Shown here piece after piece: positions 27,907-37,180 of a DNA stretch of 64,000 bases (its first letter is position 1; the number at the start of each line of letters is the position of its first letter). The notes under the pieces were generated by a model, which was not told where the DNA came from, did no database searches, and saw nothing but the letters and a program-made list of their open reading frames with translations. Source of the DNA: Jeotgalibaca dankookensis (GTDB taxonomy: Bacteria > Bacillota > Bacilli > Lactobacillales > Aerococcaceae); the NCBI RefSeq assembly GCF_002005405.1, contig NZ_CP019728.1, positions 248,001 through 312,000 of the forward strand, read 5' to 3'. A program made the position numbers and the translations under genes.

Positions 27907-29331
27907 TTGGCCGCTAATGAATTTCGTTCCGGGATGTTTTTCAGTGCCCTAGGAAAGTATTCCAATGTGATAATTCAGTTGTTTGTAAATGCAATTTTAT
28001 CACGTATTTTGACCCCCGCTGATTACGGGGTTGTCTCTATTGTTCAAATTTTTATTGAGTTTTTTAACTTGCTAGCGGACATGGGCTTTGGTCCCGCAAT
28101 TATTCAAAATAAAAAATTAGATGAGACAGATATTCAAATTATTTTTAAATTTTCTATTTTCTTGGCTGGCGTTTTGTCTTTGGTATTTATGACATTGGGC
28201 TACCCAGTAAGTCTTTTTTATGGCAATCCGGTCTATGTTCCAATTTTTATCATACTGGGTTTTGCAGTGTTCTTCTTTGCCTTATTAGTGGTTCCCAAAG
28301 CTGTTATTCAAAAACGAAAAGATTTTAAAACCGTTAATACTATTCTCGTTTTTACTGGTATTGTCAAAGGGATTGTTTCAATTATTCTAGCTTTTTTTGG
28401 CTTTAAGTATTATGCAATCATTCTAGGAAGTCTGGTACAGGCTCTAATGAACTTCCTTTTCTATTACAGTAAGACCCGGATTTCTCCTAAGGTAAAGTTT
28501 TCATTTGGTCCTATTAAAAAAATATGGGCTTTTTCCCGAAATCAATTTTCTTTTAACTTTATAAATTATTTTTCACGGAATTTTGATAGTATTTTAATTG
28601 GACGTGTCTTTACCGCTGGGGCCTTGGGGTATTACAATAAATCTTATCAGTTGTCACTTTATCCCAACCAGATATTGGCCGGGGTCATTACACCTGTCAT
28701 TCAGCCCATTCTTTCTGAATATGAAAAAGATATTGCAGTTATTAGAAATACCTACTTGAAGATTACGCGAGTCCTTGCCAATATAGGTGTTCCCTTATCG
28801 GTTTTCTGTTTCTTTGTAGCGAGTGATATAATTTTATTTATATTTGGTGATCAATGGGGTGCCAGTGTATCTTCTTTTCAAATTTTGTCATTGTCCATTT
28901 GGTTACAAATGATTGCTAGTAGTTCTGGTGCATTTTATCAATCGGCTAATCGGACAGATTTACTACTCTTTTCTGGTGTACAATCAATGATTTTGAATGT
29001 GGCAGCAATTGGAATTGGTGTATATCTGGGGAGCATTGAATCGGTAGCAACTATGGTGACGATTTCCTTTACAGTTAACTTTTTAATTAATAACTATCTT
29101 CTTATGTATCGTATTTTTGAATCAGGTTTTGGGGAATTACTTAAAGAATTATCGAAACCATTTTTAATGGGAGCCGTTCAAGTTTTAGTTTTTCTCTTGT
29201 TGCCTCAATTACCCTTCAATGTGTTTTATAGCCTCTTAATTAAAGGTGTTATTTTTACACTAACCTTTTTGTTAGGGTTGGTTATAACAGGACAAATGAA
29301 AGAAATGCTTCAGGTTATTCGAAAAAAATAA
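27907..29331 (+). CDS. Second Wzx-type flippase / MOP superfamily exporter
   Basis: 474 aa, about 12-14 membrane helices. Typical opening: SGMFFSALGKYSNVIIQLFVNAILSRILTPADYGVV, the lipopolysaccharide/colanic-acid exporter (WzxC-like) signature. It would flip the locus B lipid-linked unit. The start is TTG 27907, 6 bases after GAGGTG; the GTG at 27898 lies inside that site. An extended -10 (TGG TAGAAT, 27864-27872) may give it its own promoter. Terminated by the hairpin at 29339. Confidence 0.88.
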   Translation: MAANEFRSGMFFSALGKYSNVIIQLFVNAILSRILTPADYGVVSIVQIFIEFFNLLADMGFGPAIIQNKKLDETDIQIIFKFSIFLAGVLSLVFMTLGYPVSLFYGNPVYVPIFIILGFAVFFFALLVVPKAVIQKRKDFKTVNTILVFTGIVKGIVSIILAFFGFKYYAIILGSLVQALMNFLFYYSKTRISPKVKFSFGPIKKIWAFSRNQFSFNFINYFSRNFDSILIGRVFTAGALGYYNKSYQLSLYPNQILAGVITPVIQPILSEYEKDIAVIRNTYLKITRVLANIGVPLSVFCFFVASDIILFIFGDQWGASVSSFQILSLSIWLQMIASSSGAFYQSANRTDLLLFSGVQSMILNVAAIGIGVYLGSIESVATMVTISFTVNFLINNYLLMYRIFESGFGELLKELSKPFLMGAVQVLVFLLLPQLPFNVFYSLLIKGVIFTLTFLLGLVITGQMKEMLQVIRKK

Positions 29332-29338
29332 TGTGGGG

Positions 29339-29369
29339 AGCTTGCAATGAAAAATTGCAAGCTTTTTAT
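29339..29369 (+). terminator. Rho-independent terminator closing locus B
   Basis: AGCTTGCAA and TTGCAAGCT form a perfect 9-base stem with a 7-base loop followed by TTTTTATTT. Confidence 0.9.
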
Positions 29370-29379
29370 TTGCGTATTA

Positions 29380-29395
29380 TTAAACAATTGTTTAA
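29380..29395. promoter_or_regulatory. 16-base perfect palindrome upstream of the ChW amidase promoter
   Basis: TTAAACAATTGTTTAA is perfectly self-complementary and ends only 7 bases before the -35 of the following promoter. This place fits a dimeric regulator operator. No known box is recognised. Confidence 0.4.
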
Positions 29396-29402
29396 AAATA
29401 CT

Positions 29403-29431
29403 ATAACATTTCTTAAGTTTTGTGTTAGAAT
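29403..29431 (+). promoter_or_regulatory. Promoter of the peptidoglycan hydrolase operon
   Basis: ATAACA (29403-29408), 17-base spacer, then TAGAAT (29426-29431) preceded by TGT, an extended -10. It lies 45 bases upstream of the amidase start. Confidence 0.6.
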
Positions 29432-29475
29432 AATCCTGTTGTGATTATATGATCAATTGGAGGGGAAAGGCTCAC

Positions 29476-32166
29476 ATGCAGTGGAAAATATTAGTCACTT
29501 TCATGAGTGCACTTGTTTTAGGCTCAAATGTTTCATTACCAGTAATGGATACGCATATGAGTAATGAAGAGGAAATAAAAAGTGAATTGGTAGAAGAGGT
29601 TGAAACCCTATCAAATACTTATTACCAACTGAAATATGATGGTAGTAAGCAAACGGTTTCATTAACAGAGGACTTAGAACTTCTTCTATTTAGTTGGAAA
29701 GATGAGAAGGAAGATACAATTCTTGCTGAAGTTTCGGGTGAGCAAATTGAAATACCGGTAAATAAAGAACGAAAAATATACAAGCTAGTAGATGACGCTG
29801 AGATTGACTTAGCAGCTGAAAATAGCAAAACTTTTATTTTTTCTACAGTGGTTTCCGAGCAAAAAGTTGAAACCTTTATTCCAGTAGAAGTAAATGAAAA
29901 TTTATCTTCTAAAGAGCAAATCGCTATTATAGATGAATTTGGGACTATTTTAGAATGGGTTGAAACGTTTCAATATCTAGATGCCACAGGTACAATTATT
30001 TCTGAAGAGGAATACCAAAAACTCAACACAGTAGGAGAAGAAGAACCTGATTTAGAAATAGAAGAGTCACAAGAAGAAAGTTCCGAAATAATTGAAGAAG
30101 GACAAAATGAGATAAGTTCTGAAGAAGAGCCAATTGCTGACGTGGAGTCATCAGAAGAAGAGGAAAAAGCATCAAATTCTGAAGTGACTACTTTTTCAAT
30201 GAGTAAAGTAGCTGTCACAAAACCTACGCTAACATACCAAACCCATGTAGAATCTCATGGATGGATGCCAGCAGTAAAAAATGGGGAGATGGCTGGAACT
30301 TCTGGACAGAAAAAAAGACTGGAAGCTATCAAGTTAAATATAGCAGGTATAAAAGGTCTAGAAATAAGCTATGCTACACATATTCAATCCAAGGGTTGGA
30401 CTAAATATGTTTCCAACAACCAAATCAGTGGTACTGTAGGCAGCGGTAAACGTTTAGAAGCAATTAAGATTAAGTTAAATGGTGTACAAGCGAGTAAGTA
30501 TGATATCTATTATCGCGTCCATGTAGAAAAATTTGGCTGGCTTGATTGGGCAAAAAATGATGAGCCTGCTGGAACTGCGGGTTTAGGACGACGTGTAGAA
30601 GCGATTGAAGTTAAATTACTTTATAAAGGTACAAATAAACCAACTGATACAAGCAATTATTTTGTTGAACAGCCAATTGTCACTTATCGTTCTGATATTA
30701 AAGGACAAGGTTGGCAACCGTACGTTTCAAACGGCGTTTTGAGTGGTAGTGTTGGTAAAAAAAAGGCAATCCAGGCTATTGAAGTTTCTATTCCTTCGCA
30801 GTCTGGTTTACAAGTCAGCCAGTCTATATATGCTAAAAAAGGTGGCTGGGTAGATGGTTTGTCCTCTAATGGTCAACAAATTGAAGCAATTAAATTGAAT
30901 TTAACTGGTAAAAATGCACAGTTATTTGATATTTATTACCGTGTCCATGCTCAAAAAATAGGTTGGTTAGGCTGGGCTAAAAATGGTGAAAGTGCTGGAA
31001 CAGAAGGCTATGATTACAGGTTAGAAGCTTATGAAGTAAAAGTAGTCCCAAAATGGCAGTATGTAAATCGTGGTGATGAATCCTTTAAATATAAAGATAA
31101 ATCCTCTGTTACCTATAGTAGTCATGTACAAAGCCTAGGCTGGTTAGCTGATGTGACAGATGGTCAGGTGAGTGGAACAGAAGGTCGCTCATTACGAATG
31201 GAAGGGTTAAAAATAAACTTAAACCATGACAAGTATTCAGGTGATATTTCATATGAAACCCATGTACAAAGTTATGGATGGTTAAATCCTGTTTCTAATG
31301 GTTCGCTAAGTGGAACAACGGGTCGAAGTAAACGTTTGGAAGCAGTTAAAATTAATTTAACAGGCGAAATTGCGGACTACTATGACGTTTATTACCGTGT
31401 TCATGCAGAAAGTTATGGCTGGCTAGGTTGGGCTAAAAACGGAGAACCAGCAGGAACAGAAGGGGTAGCAAAACGTTTAGAAAGCCTTCAAGTACAATTA
31501 GTCGAAAAAGGATTACCAGCTCCAAGTGGTAACAAAAAAGAAGCATTTATAAAACCAGTACCAGTAACAAAACGCGTTGTTTTTCTTGACGTCGGACATG
31601 GCGGATCAGATTCTGGTGCACAATATTATGGAATTAAAGAAAAAGATTTAAATTTACGAATGGGGAAAAAAATGCAAAAAGATTTAGAAAAAGCAGGTTA
31701 TACCGTTATTATGTCTCGAACTGATGATACTTACATGGATATCCGGTCAGAACGTTCAGAAATGGCTAATAACTCAGGTGCAGAAATTTTTATTAGCTTG
31801 CATAATAATGCGATGCCTGGCAACTCCTATGTAAATGGAATTGAAACTTATTACTACGAGTATGACCCGAATTATCAACCGGTTATTAATCAAGCGATGC
31901 ATAATAACCCTGATCGATTACTTAAGAGTGCTGCTTTAGCAAAAGCGGTTCACAGTAACTTAATCAATCATACAGGGGCAACAGACCGTGGTGTACGCCG
32001 TGAAACCTTTGCAGTCCTAAGAGAAACTGCACTGCCATCGATCCTACTAGAATTCGGCTATATGAGTAACTATGATGAAGTGCAAAGATTGCTAACTGAT
32101 AAATATCAACATACTTTGTCAAAAGCCTTATTAGAAGGCGTTAATGCTTATTTCAAAACCTATTAA
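29476..32166 (+). CDS. Secreted ChW-repeat N-acetylmuramoyl-L-alanine amidase (Amidase_3)
   Basis: 896 aa from ATG 29476, which has GGAGGGG upstream; an ATG at 29449 is too early. A signal peptide (about 1-28) leads to a Lys/Glu-rich region and an acidic Ser/Glu linker (about 180-235). Nine ChW repeats (about 250-680) follow, each with a central GW and a RLEAI-type end, in three groups of three. The C-terminal amidase domain (about 700-893) has the zinc ligands His in DVGHGG, Glu in IKEKDLNL and His in SLHNNA, plus the catalytic Glu in LLEFGYMSN. It cleaves the muramoyl-alanine bond during wall turnover. Only 26 bases separate it from the next hydrolase. Confidence 0.92.
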   Translation: MQWKILVTFMSALVLGSNVSLPVMDTHMSNEEEIKSELVEEVETLSNTYYQLKYDGSKQTVSLTEDLELLLFSWKDEKEDTILAEVSGEQIEIPVNKERKIYKLVDDAEIDLAAENSKTFIFSTVVSEQKVETFIPVEVNENLSSKEQIAIIDEFGTILEWVETFQYLDATGTIISEEEYQKLNTVGEEEPDLEIEESQEESSEIIEEGQNEISSEEEPIADVESSEEEEKASNSEVTTFSMSKVAVTKPTLTYQTHVESHGWMPAVKNGEMAGTSGQKKRLEAIKLNIAGIKGLEISYATHIQSKGWTKYVSNNQISGTVGSGKRLEAIKIKLNGVQASKYDIYYRVHVEKFGWLDWAKNDEPAGTAGLGRRVEAIEVKLLYKGTNKPTDTSNYFVEQPIVTYRSDIKGQGWQPYVSNGVLSGSVGKKKAIQAIEVSIPSQSGLQVSQSIYAKKGGWVDGLSSNGQQIEAIKLNLTGKNAQLFDIYYRVHAQKIGWLGWAKNGESAGTEGYDYRLEAYEVKVVPKWQYVNRGDESFKYKDKSSVTYSSHVQSLGWLADVTDGQVSGTEGRSLRMEGLKINLNHDKYSGDISYETHVQSYGWLNPVSNGSLSGTTGRSKRLEAVKINLTGEIADYYDVYYRVHAESYGWLGWAKNGEPAGTEGVAKRLESLQVQLVEKGLPAPSGNKKEAFIKPVPVTKRVVFLDVGHGGSDSGAQYYGIKEKDLNLRMGKKMQKDLEKAGYTVIMSRTDDTYMDIRSERSEMANNSGAEIFISLHNNAMPGNSYVNGIETYYYEYDPNYQPVINQAMHNNPDRLLKSAALAKAVHSNLINHTGATDRGVRRETFAVLRETALPSILLEFGYMSNYDEVQRLLTDKYQHTLSKALLEGVNAYFKTY

Positions 32167-32192
32167 AAATTGATTGGAGGTTTTAACTACAA

Positions 32193-34139
32193 ATGAAGAA
32201 AAATAAAGGTAATCGTTATTCCATTTTCACACTCTTGATGGTCACGAATCTATTATTTAGTTCGGTTTCGTCTATATTTGCAATCGAACTTGAACCGGCT
32301 GAGCAAGTAGAGTCAGTGGAAGTCATTGAGAGTAAACCAGTTGAAGAAGAAGTTGAATCTGAATCATCTTCTCAAGAAGAGAGTGAAGAATCGGTTCAAG
32401 AAGAAATTGTTGAAGTAGAAGAGAGTAGTGAAGAATTAATAGAAGTAGAAGAAGAGTCTACACCAATTGAAACGGAAGAAGCCGTTTCAGAGAGCACAGA
32501 AACTGTAGAAGAACCTCAATCAGAAGTAGAATCACAAGAGAGTGAAGAGCCTGTTGAGGAAGAAGTCGACGAAACAAAAGGCTTGGAAGAATATAACCGT
32601 GAAGAAATTCATGCTTTAGCAATGGAGTTAATGGAGGAAGATTTACAAGGGAAGAATTCAGAAATGATGCAAATTAGTCTTTTCTCACGTTTTTCTTCAT
32701 CTACTGGTATTGGACATGTAGATAACTTTTTAAACAAAATTGTTCCATATGCGATTGAAGATAGTAAAACATCAGGCGTCCTGCCATCCATTACCATCGC
32801 TCAGGGAGCCTTGGAATCGGCATGGGGATTGAGCGGTTTAACCGTGAATGCCAATAACTTGTTTGGTATTAAGGCATCCAACGACTGGAAAGGGCCTGTC
32901 TATAACGTGGTGACTGGCGAATATTCAGCACCTGTTTACGATTCTTCTGGTAAACTTATCAAAGATGGTTACTGGTATGAAACAGTTGCTGGTTTTAGAA
33001 AATACGATAGTTGGTTAGGCAGTATTAAAGACCATGGTGCTTTTTTTACTGGGACCGAATGGCGGAAAGAAAACTATAAGCATGTAGTTGGAGAAAAGGA
33101 TTACCGGAAAGCAGCTCAGGCTTTGTTAAATGCGGGTTACGCAACCGATCCAGGTTATGCAAATAAGCTCATTGCCATTATTGAAAGTTATCAACTTTAT
33201 GAGCATGATGCTGCAGTGATTATAAAAGAACCTGTTTTAAACGCGGAATACCATGTTCAAAAGAAAGGCTGGTTATCTAAAAAAGGTAGCCACCTCTTAT
33301 TAGGAAATGTGGGAGATGATTTAAGAGTAGAAGATTTCCGTTTCCGTCTTCCTGAGTTAAAAAATGTCGAAATTAGTTTCGATGCACATATTGAAAAACG
33401 TGGTTGGATTAATAATATTAAAGAAGGCCGGTCTGCTGGAAACCAAGGATTTTCGAGACGTCTCGAAGCGATTAAATTAAACTTAACAGGTAGCGAAGCT
33501 CAAAATTACAATATTTATTATCGTGTCTACTCGGACACTATTGGCTGGTCTGGCTGGGCTAAAAATGGACAGCCAGCAGGGACAGAAGGGTATGCTAAGA
33601 AAATTCAAAGTTTAGAAGTAATGGTGACTGGAAAGGGTGATGCACCTGTCAGTATGTCAGGAACATCTTTCCGTACTTACCAAGAGCCAAGCATTCATTA
33701 CGCCTCGCAACTTCAATATAGCGGTTGGATTGACACAGTTAAAAATGGTCGCTTATCAGGAACGATTGGCAAGGCGCGTCGATTAGAAGCTTTAACTGTA
33801 AATCTATCATCTCAACCTTATTCTGGTGGTCTTTCTTATCAAACTTATGCCCAAACTTATGGCTGGTTACCGACTGTTTCAGATAATATGGTCTCTGGAA
33901 CAGTTGGTGAAGGTAAACGTTTAGAGGCTATCAAAGTAAGCTTGACAGGGGCGATGGCTCAGGAGTTCGACGTTTATTATCGTACACATATCCAGACGTA
34001 TGGTTGGACGGGTTGGGCTAAGAATGGACAGCCTTCAGGCTCAGAAAACCTCTCACGTAGACTAGAAGCAGTAGAAATTCGTCTTGTTAAAAAAGGACGT
34101 TCTGCTCCTGGTACCCAAAAAAACTATTTCTATAAATAA
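32193..34139 (+). CDS. Secreted ChW-repeat N-acetylglucosaminidase (GH73)
   Basis: 648 aa. Signal peptide about 1-32; a very acidic Glu/Ser/Val low-complexity region about 35-130; the GH73 domain about 168-340; six ChW repeats about 344-635. The catalytic Glu lies in ALESAWGLSG (about 207), followed by NANNLFGIKA and YETVAGFRKYDSWLGSIKDH, the standard glucosaminidase pattern. It hydrolyses the glycan strands of peptidoglycan. ATG with TTGGAGG upstream; in operon with the amidase, so the two enzymes cut different bonds of the same wall. The first ChW repeat is degenerate. Confidence 0.92.
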   Translation: MKKNKGNRYSIFTLLMVTNLLFSSVSSIFAIELEPAEQVESVEVIESKPVEEEVESESSSQEESEESVQEEIVEVEESSEELIEVEEESTPIETEEAVSESTETVEEPQSEVESQESEEPVEEEVDETKGLEEYNREEIHALAMELMEEDLQGKNSEMMQISLFSRFSSSTGIGHVDNFLNKIVPYAIEDSKTSGVLPSITIAQGALESAWGLSGLTVNANNLFGIKASNDWKGPVYNVVTGEYSAPVYDSSGKLIKDGYWYETVAGFRKYDSWLGSIKDHGAFFTGTEWRKENYKHVVGEKDYRKAAQALLNAGYATDPGYANKLIAIIESYQLYEHDAAVIIKEPVLNAEYHVQKKGWLSKKGSHLLLGNVGDDLRVEDFRFRLPELKNVEISFDAHIEKRGWINNIKEGRSAGNQGFSRRLEAIKLNLTGSEAQNYNIYYRVYSDTIGWSGWAKNGQPAGTEGYAKKIQSLEVMVTGKGDAPVSMSGTSFRTYQEPSIHYASQLQYSGWIDTVKNGRLSGTIGKARRLEALTVNLSSQPYSGGLSYQTYAQTYGWLPTVSDNMVSGTVGEGKRLEAIKVSLTGAMAQEFDVYYRTHIQTYGWTGWAKNGQPSGSENLSRRLEAVEIRLVKKGRSAPGTQKNYFYK

Positions 34140-34149
34140 ATATTAGATT

Positions 34150-34181
34150 AAACTCTTCCGTTATAATGGAAGAGTTTTTTT
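34150..34181 (+). terminator. Rho-independent terminator after the hydrolase operon
   Basis: AACTCTTCC and GGAAGAGTT stem with a 7-base loop and seven T residues. Confidence 0.9.
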
Positions 34182-34192
34182 ATAAGTGGAAA

Positions 34193-34222
34193 TTGTATAT
34201 AGTAGTCAAAAGTAGTATAATA
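34193..34222 (+). promoter_or_regulatory. Promoter of the small ChW protein gene
   Basis: TTGTAT (34193-34198), 18-base spacer, TATAAT (34217-34222). The cre-like site begins 6 bases downstream. Confidence 0.65.
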
Positions 34223-34228
34223 AAATTA

Positions 34229-34244
34229 AGAAAACGCTTACAAG
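34229..34244. promoter_or_regulatory. cre-like CcpA site overlapping the transcription start
   Basis: AAGAAAACGCTTACAA differs from a good Bacillus-type cre (ATGAAAACGCTTACAA) at one base. Its place just after the -10 fits repression by CcpA when preferred sugars are present. Confidence 0.6.
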
Positions 34245-34299
34245 GAATGGAGGGGTAGCTGATTGGTCGATTTAATATTGAGATATGGAGGAGAAAATT

Positions 34300-35190
34300 A
34301 TGAGAAAAACATGGTCTGTTTTATTACTCGTTATTTTGTCACTCGTCACTGTCCCTCATACGGTTGCTGCTAGTGAACTCCCAGTATTACAAATTAATGC
34401 ATTGTCTGTTTCTCATCAAGAAGTTTCAGTTGGTGACTACGTAACTATTACAGTTGAACTTGATGAAATTCGGGAAGGTGAATTAATATTTATTGAATAT
34501 GTTGACCCTGTATACGGCTATTATGAAGAAGTTTATTTAACGAATTTTGATTATTCAACTACTTATGAAAGAAGTCTTGAAATAACTGAAGAACGCAATC
34601 CAGGTAGATGGGTTATTGACTCTATCCATGCGATTGACGCTGCTGGAAATGTCACAGCTTCCGTTTTTAACAATTTAGCTGATTATGGTAACACGCGTGA
34701 TTTATCAAATGCAGCCTTTTCTGTTGCTCAATCTAAACCTACTCTTCAATATGAAGCTCATGTCCAAAAAGTAGGTTGGCAAGGTTACCGCAATGAGTAC
34801 GAACTAAGTGGGACTACAGGACGAGTACTCCGATTAGAAGCGATTAAAATTTCTTTAGATGCACGGAATTATGGAGGAGGAATTTCTTATTCCACTCATA
34901 TTCAAAAAATAGGTTGGCAAGCACCGGTTTCTGACAATGCTGTAAGTGGTACTTCTGGACTATCCCGGCGGTTAGAAGCGATTAAAATTAATTTGACTGG
35001 ACCAGTAGCAGATCACTTTGATATTTACTATCGCGTTCATGCCCAAAAGTATGGCTGGTTGAGTTGGGCCAAAAATGGACAGCCGGCAGGAACACAAGGA
35101 TTAGCTAAACGGCTTGAAGCAATTGAAATCATGTTAGTACCCAAAGGACAAGTAGTTGAATTAGACCAAAGTCAATCATTTATTGACTAA
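34300..35190 (+). CDS. Small secreted ChW-repeat protein with a novel N-terminal domain
   Basis: 296 aa. Signal peptide about 1-24 (ends TVAASE), an all-beta domain about 25-145, then three ChW repeats about 146-285. No catalytic domain is visible. The N-terminal domain shares a pattern with the N-terminus of the 709-aa protein further on: a start like LSVSHQEVSVGDYVTITVEL and the block GRWVIDSIHAIDAAGN. I see no named family. ATG 34300 follows GGAGGAG at 6 bases, preferred over the ATG at 34285, which sits on that site. The ChW repeats probably hold it to the cell surface. Confidence 0.8.
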   Translation: MRKTWSVLLLVILSLVTVPHTVAASELPVLQINALSVSHQEVSVGDYVTITVELDEIREGELIFIEYVDPVYGYYEEVYLTNFDYSTTYERSLEITEERNPGRWVIDSIHAIDAAGNVTASVFNNLADYGNTRDLSNAAFSVAQSKPTLQYEAHVQKVGWQGYRNEYELSGTTGRVLRLEAIKISLDARNYGGGISYSTHIQKIGWQAPVSDNAVSGTSGLSRRLEAIKINLTGPVADHFDIYYRVHAQKYGWLSWAKNGQPAGTQGLAKRLEAIEIMLVPKGQVVELDQSQSFID

Positions 35191-35248
35191 ATGTAAGTAA
35201 TATGCCAGAATAATAGGGATGTTTAGGTTTAGAAAGGTTTGAATAAAT

Positions 35249-37075
35249 TTGGTTATAAATAAACAATTAAAGAAAATATTATGTGTAATAGGGGTTGGCG
35301 CATTAATATCGCTCAGTTCGGTATTTGTGCTTCAACTTTTTCATTTTCAATATGACTGGGAAAAAGCTTTTACTTTTTTTGATCTTCATACACGTTTGAG
35401 TTTACTGCAAGCTAGTATCGTTTTTTTGATTTTTTTATGGCTCTACTTAATAACAACTTCTTTGAGCGTTACTTCATTGCTATTTTTAGTAGCTGTTAGC
35501 TTTTTAGGTGTGGCTACCCAGCAAAAAATGTTTTTTCGGGGAGAACCGGTTTATCCATCTGATGTCTACTTTCTTAAAGATTTTCAGTTTCTTTTAGAAA
35601 TGGTCGGTTTACCTATAATGATTGCTTTTTTTGTTATCGTCGCTTTAGTTATTATTGGTATTTATTTAGCGATAAAAAATAAAAGCAAAATTGAACGCTC
35701 CAAAGCTATAAGGATCGGGCGCTTGGTAGGAGTTTTTTTGACGACTTTTGCCTTGTTCTACGTCTATCAGTTCAATCAACCAGGTAATAAGGTGAGAGCG
35801 GTTTTCAATCGTTATACGAGCTGGATCGCTTATAGCCAAGAGAAAAATTACAATGAAAATGGAGTGGTTTCTGGGTTAATGTACAATTTCAAGTCACCTG
35901 CTGTAGATAAACCAGAAAACTATAGTAAGGAAAAGATTACTGCGCTTTACGAAAAATATCGAGAGCAAGCGGATGTTTTAAACAAGGAACGCCTGAATGA
36001 ACTAAGTGATTATAATCTTATTTATATTATGAATGAAACGTTCTCTGATCCTACACGGATAGAGGGAATGTCTATTTCAAAAGACCCTATTCCTATCTAT
36101 CGAACGATAGAAGCTCAATACAGGAGTGGTATGATTTTGTCGCAAGGATATGGTGGTGGAACTGCTAATATTGAATTCGAAGCTTTAACGGGTGTTTCGC
36201 TTGAACCCCTGTCGGCAAATGTAACGACACCATTTATACAATTAAGTGATAAAATGCAAGACTTTCCAAGTATTGTTGATTTGATGGGAAGAAATGGGCA
36301 TACATTAACAGCTATTCATCCTTACAACTCAAGTATGTATAAACGATTGGAAAACTATCAAGCACTCGGTTTTGACTCTTTTCTTTTTGAAGATGATTTA
36401 ACTTACTCTGAACGAATTGATGGGAATAATTTTATTTCGGATGCATCTGCATATCAAGAAGTGTTAGATAAAATTGATCAGACGGATACAATGGACTTTG
36501 TTCATCTGGTAACCATGCATAATCATAAACCACATGTTAATAAATATAATGAAGTGGAATTTAACGTTGAAGGGGCGCCTTACAATAAAGAGGTGGCTCA
36601 TTATGCCAAAGGTCTGCAGTATAGTGACCGTGAACTCGAAGCGTTTTTACAAGAAATTGACCAGTTAGAAGAGAAAACAATCGTTGTCTTTTGGGGAGAT
36701 CATTTACCAGGTTTTTATGGGGAAGAACTCTACGAACTGAACGGACCTGTTCGCATGCACCAAACCCCTCTACTCTTTTATACTAATTTTACTCGTGAAG
36801 ATCGTGATGTTGAGACAATTAGTCCAATCTATTTTATGAATCATATTTTAGAAATTGCAAATGCCCCAGTTACGCCCTATATCGCTTTATTAGAAAGCTT
36901 AGAAACTGTCTTACCGGCATTTGAAAAAGGTATTTACCTTGAGCGTAATTCAGAAGAAAAATATGTGCGTGCAGACTTGGAAAAAACAACTCAAGATGCT
37001 CTGGCTGAGTATGACTTAATTATGTATGACATGACCACTGGTAAGAATTATAGTAAAGAACTAGGTTTTTATTAA
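35249..37075 (+). CDS. LTA synthase / phosphoglycerol transferase family membrane sulfatase-fold enzyme
   Basis: 608 aa. Four to five N-terminal TM helices (about 10-175), then an extracellular sulfatase-type domain. Metal and catalytic residues are visible: Glu in YIMNETFSDP, the nucleophile Thr in GGGTANIEFEALTG, His in LVTMHNHKPH, and Asp-His in FWGDHLPGFYG. The family moves phosphoglycerol from phosphatidylglycerol to polymers such as lipoteichoic acid or to glycans. It may be the main LtaS or a capsule/wall-decorating paralog; sequence alone does not decide. The start is TTG with AGAAAGG a little far away (11 bases). Its place among ChW wall proteins fits cell-envelope work. Confidence 0.88.
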   Translation: MVINKQLKKILCVIGVGALISLSSVFVLQLFHFQYDWEKAFTFFDLHTRLSLLQASIVFLIFLWLYLITTSLSVTSLLFLVAVSFLGVATQQKMFFRGEPVYPSDVYFLKDFQFLLEMVGLPIMIAFFVIVALVIIGIYLAIKNKSKIERSKAIRIGRLVGVFLTTFALFYVYQFNQPGNKVRAVFNRYTSWIAYSQEKNYNENGVVSGLMYNFKSPAVDKPENYSKEKITALYEKYREQADVLNKERLNELSDYNLIYIMNETFSDPTRIEGMSISKDPIPIYRTIEAQYRSGMILSQGYGGGTANIEFEALTGVSLEPLSANVTTPFIQLSDKMQDFPSIVDLMGRNGHTLTAIHPYNSSMYKRLENYQALGFDSFLFEDDLTYSERIDGNNFISDASAYQEVLDKIDQTDTMDFVHLVTMHNHKPHVNKYNEVEFNVEGAPYNKEVAHYAKGLQYSDRELEAFLQEIDQLEEKTIVVFWGDHLPGFYGEELYELNGPVRMHQTPLLFYTNFTREDRDVETISPIYFMNHILEIANAPVTPYIALLESLETVLPAFEKGIYLERNSEEKYVRADLEKTTQDALAEYDLIMYDMTTGKNYSKELGFY

Positions 37076-37085
37076 TAGAGGAAGA

Positions 37086-37117
37086 CGTAACTTAATACAA
37101 GTTACGCCTTTTTTTAT
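37086..37117 (+). terminator. Rho-independent terminator after the LtaS-like gene
   Basis: CGTAACTT and AAGTTACG stem, short loop, long T-run. Confidence 0.88.
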
Positions 37118-37180
37118 TTTTAACCCTAGGGTATACTTATGACAGTGTAAAAAAGTGAGCAAGAGAAAGAGGTAAAAAAT

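Noticed and set aside
29970-30218. Minus-strand Ser-rich frame within the ChW amidase
   Set aside because: It is the reverse of the acidic Glu/Ser linker; such repeats produce long open frames by composition.
30220-31500. Regular DNA repeats that could look like a CRISPR or tandem array
   Set aside because: The period is about 135-150 bases, it is in frame and diverged; these are ChW protein repeats.
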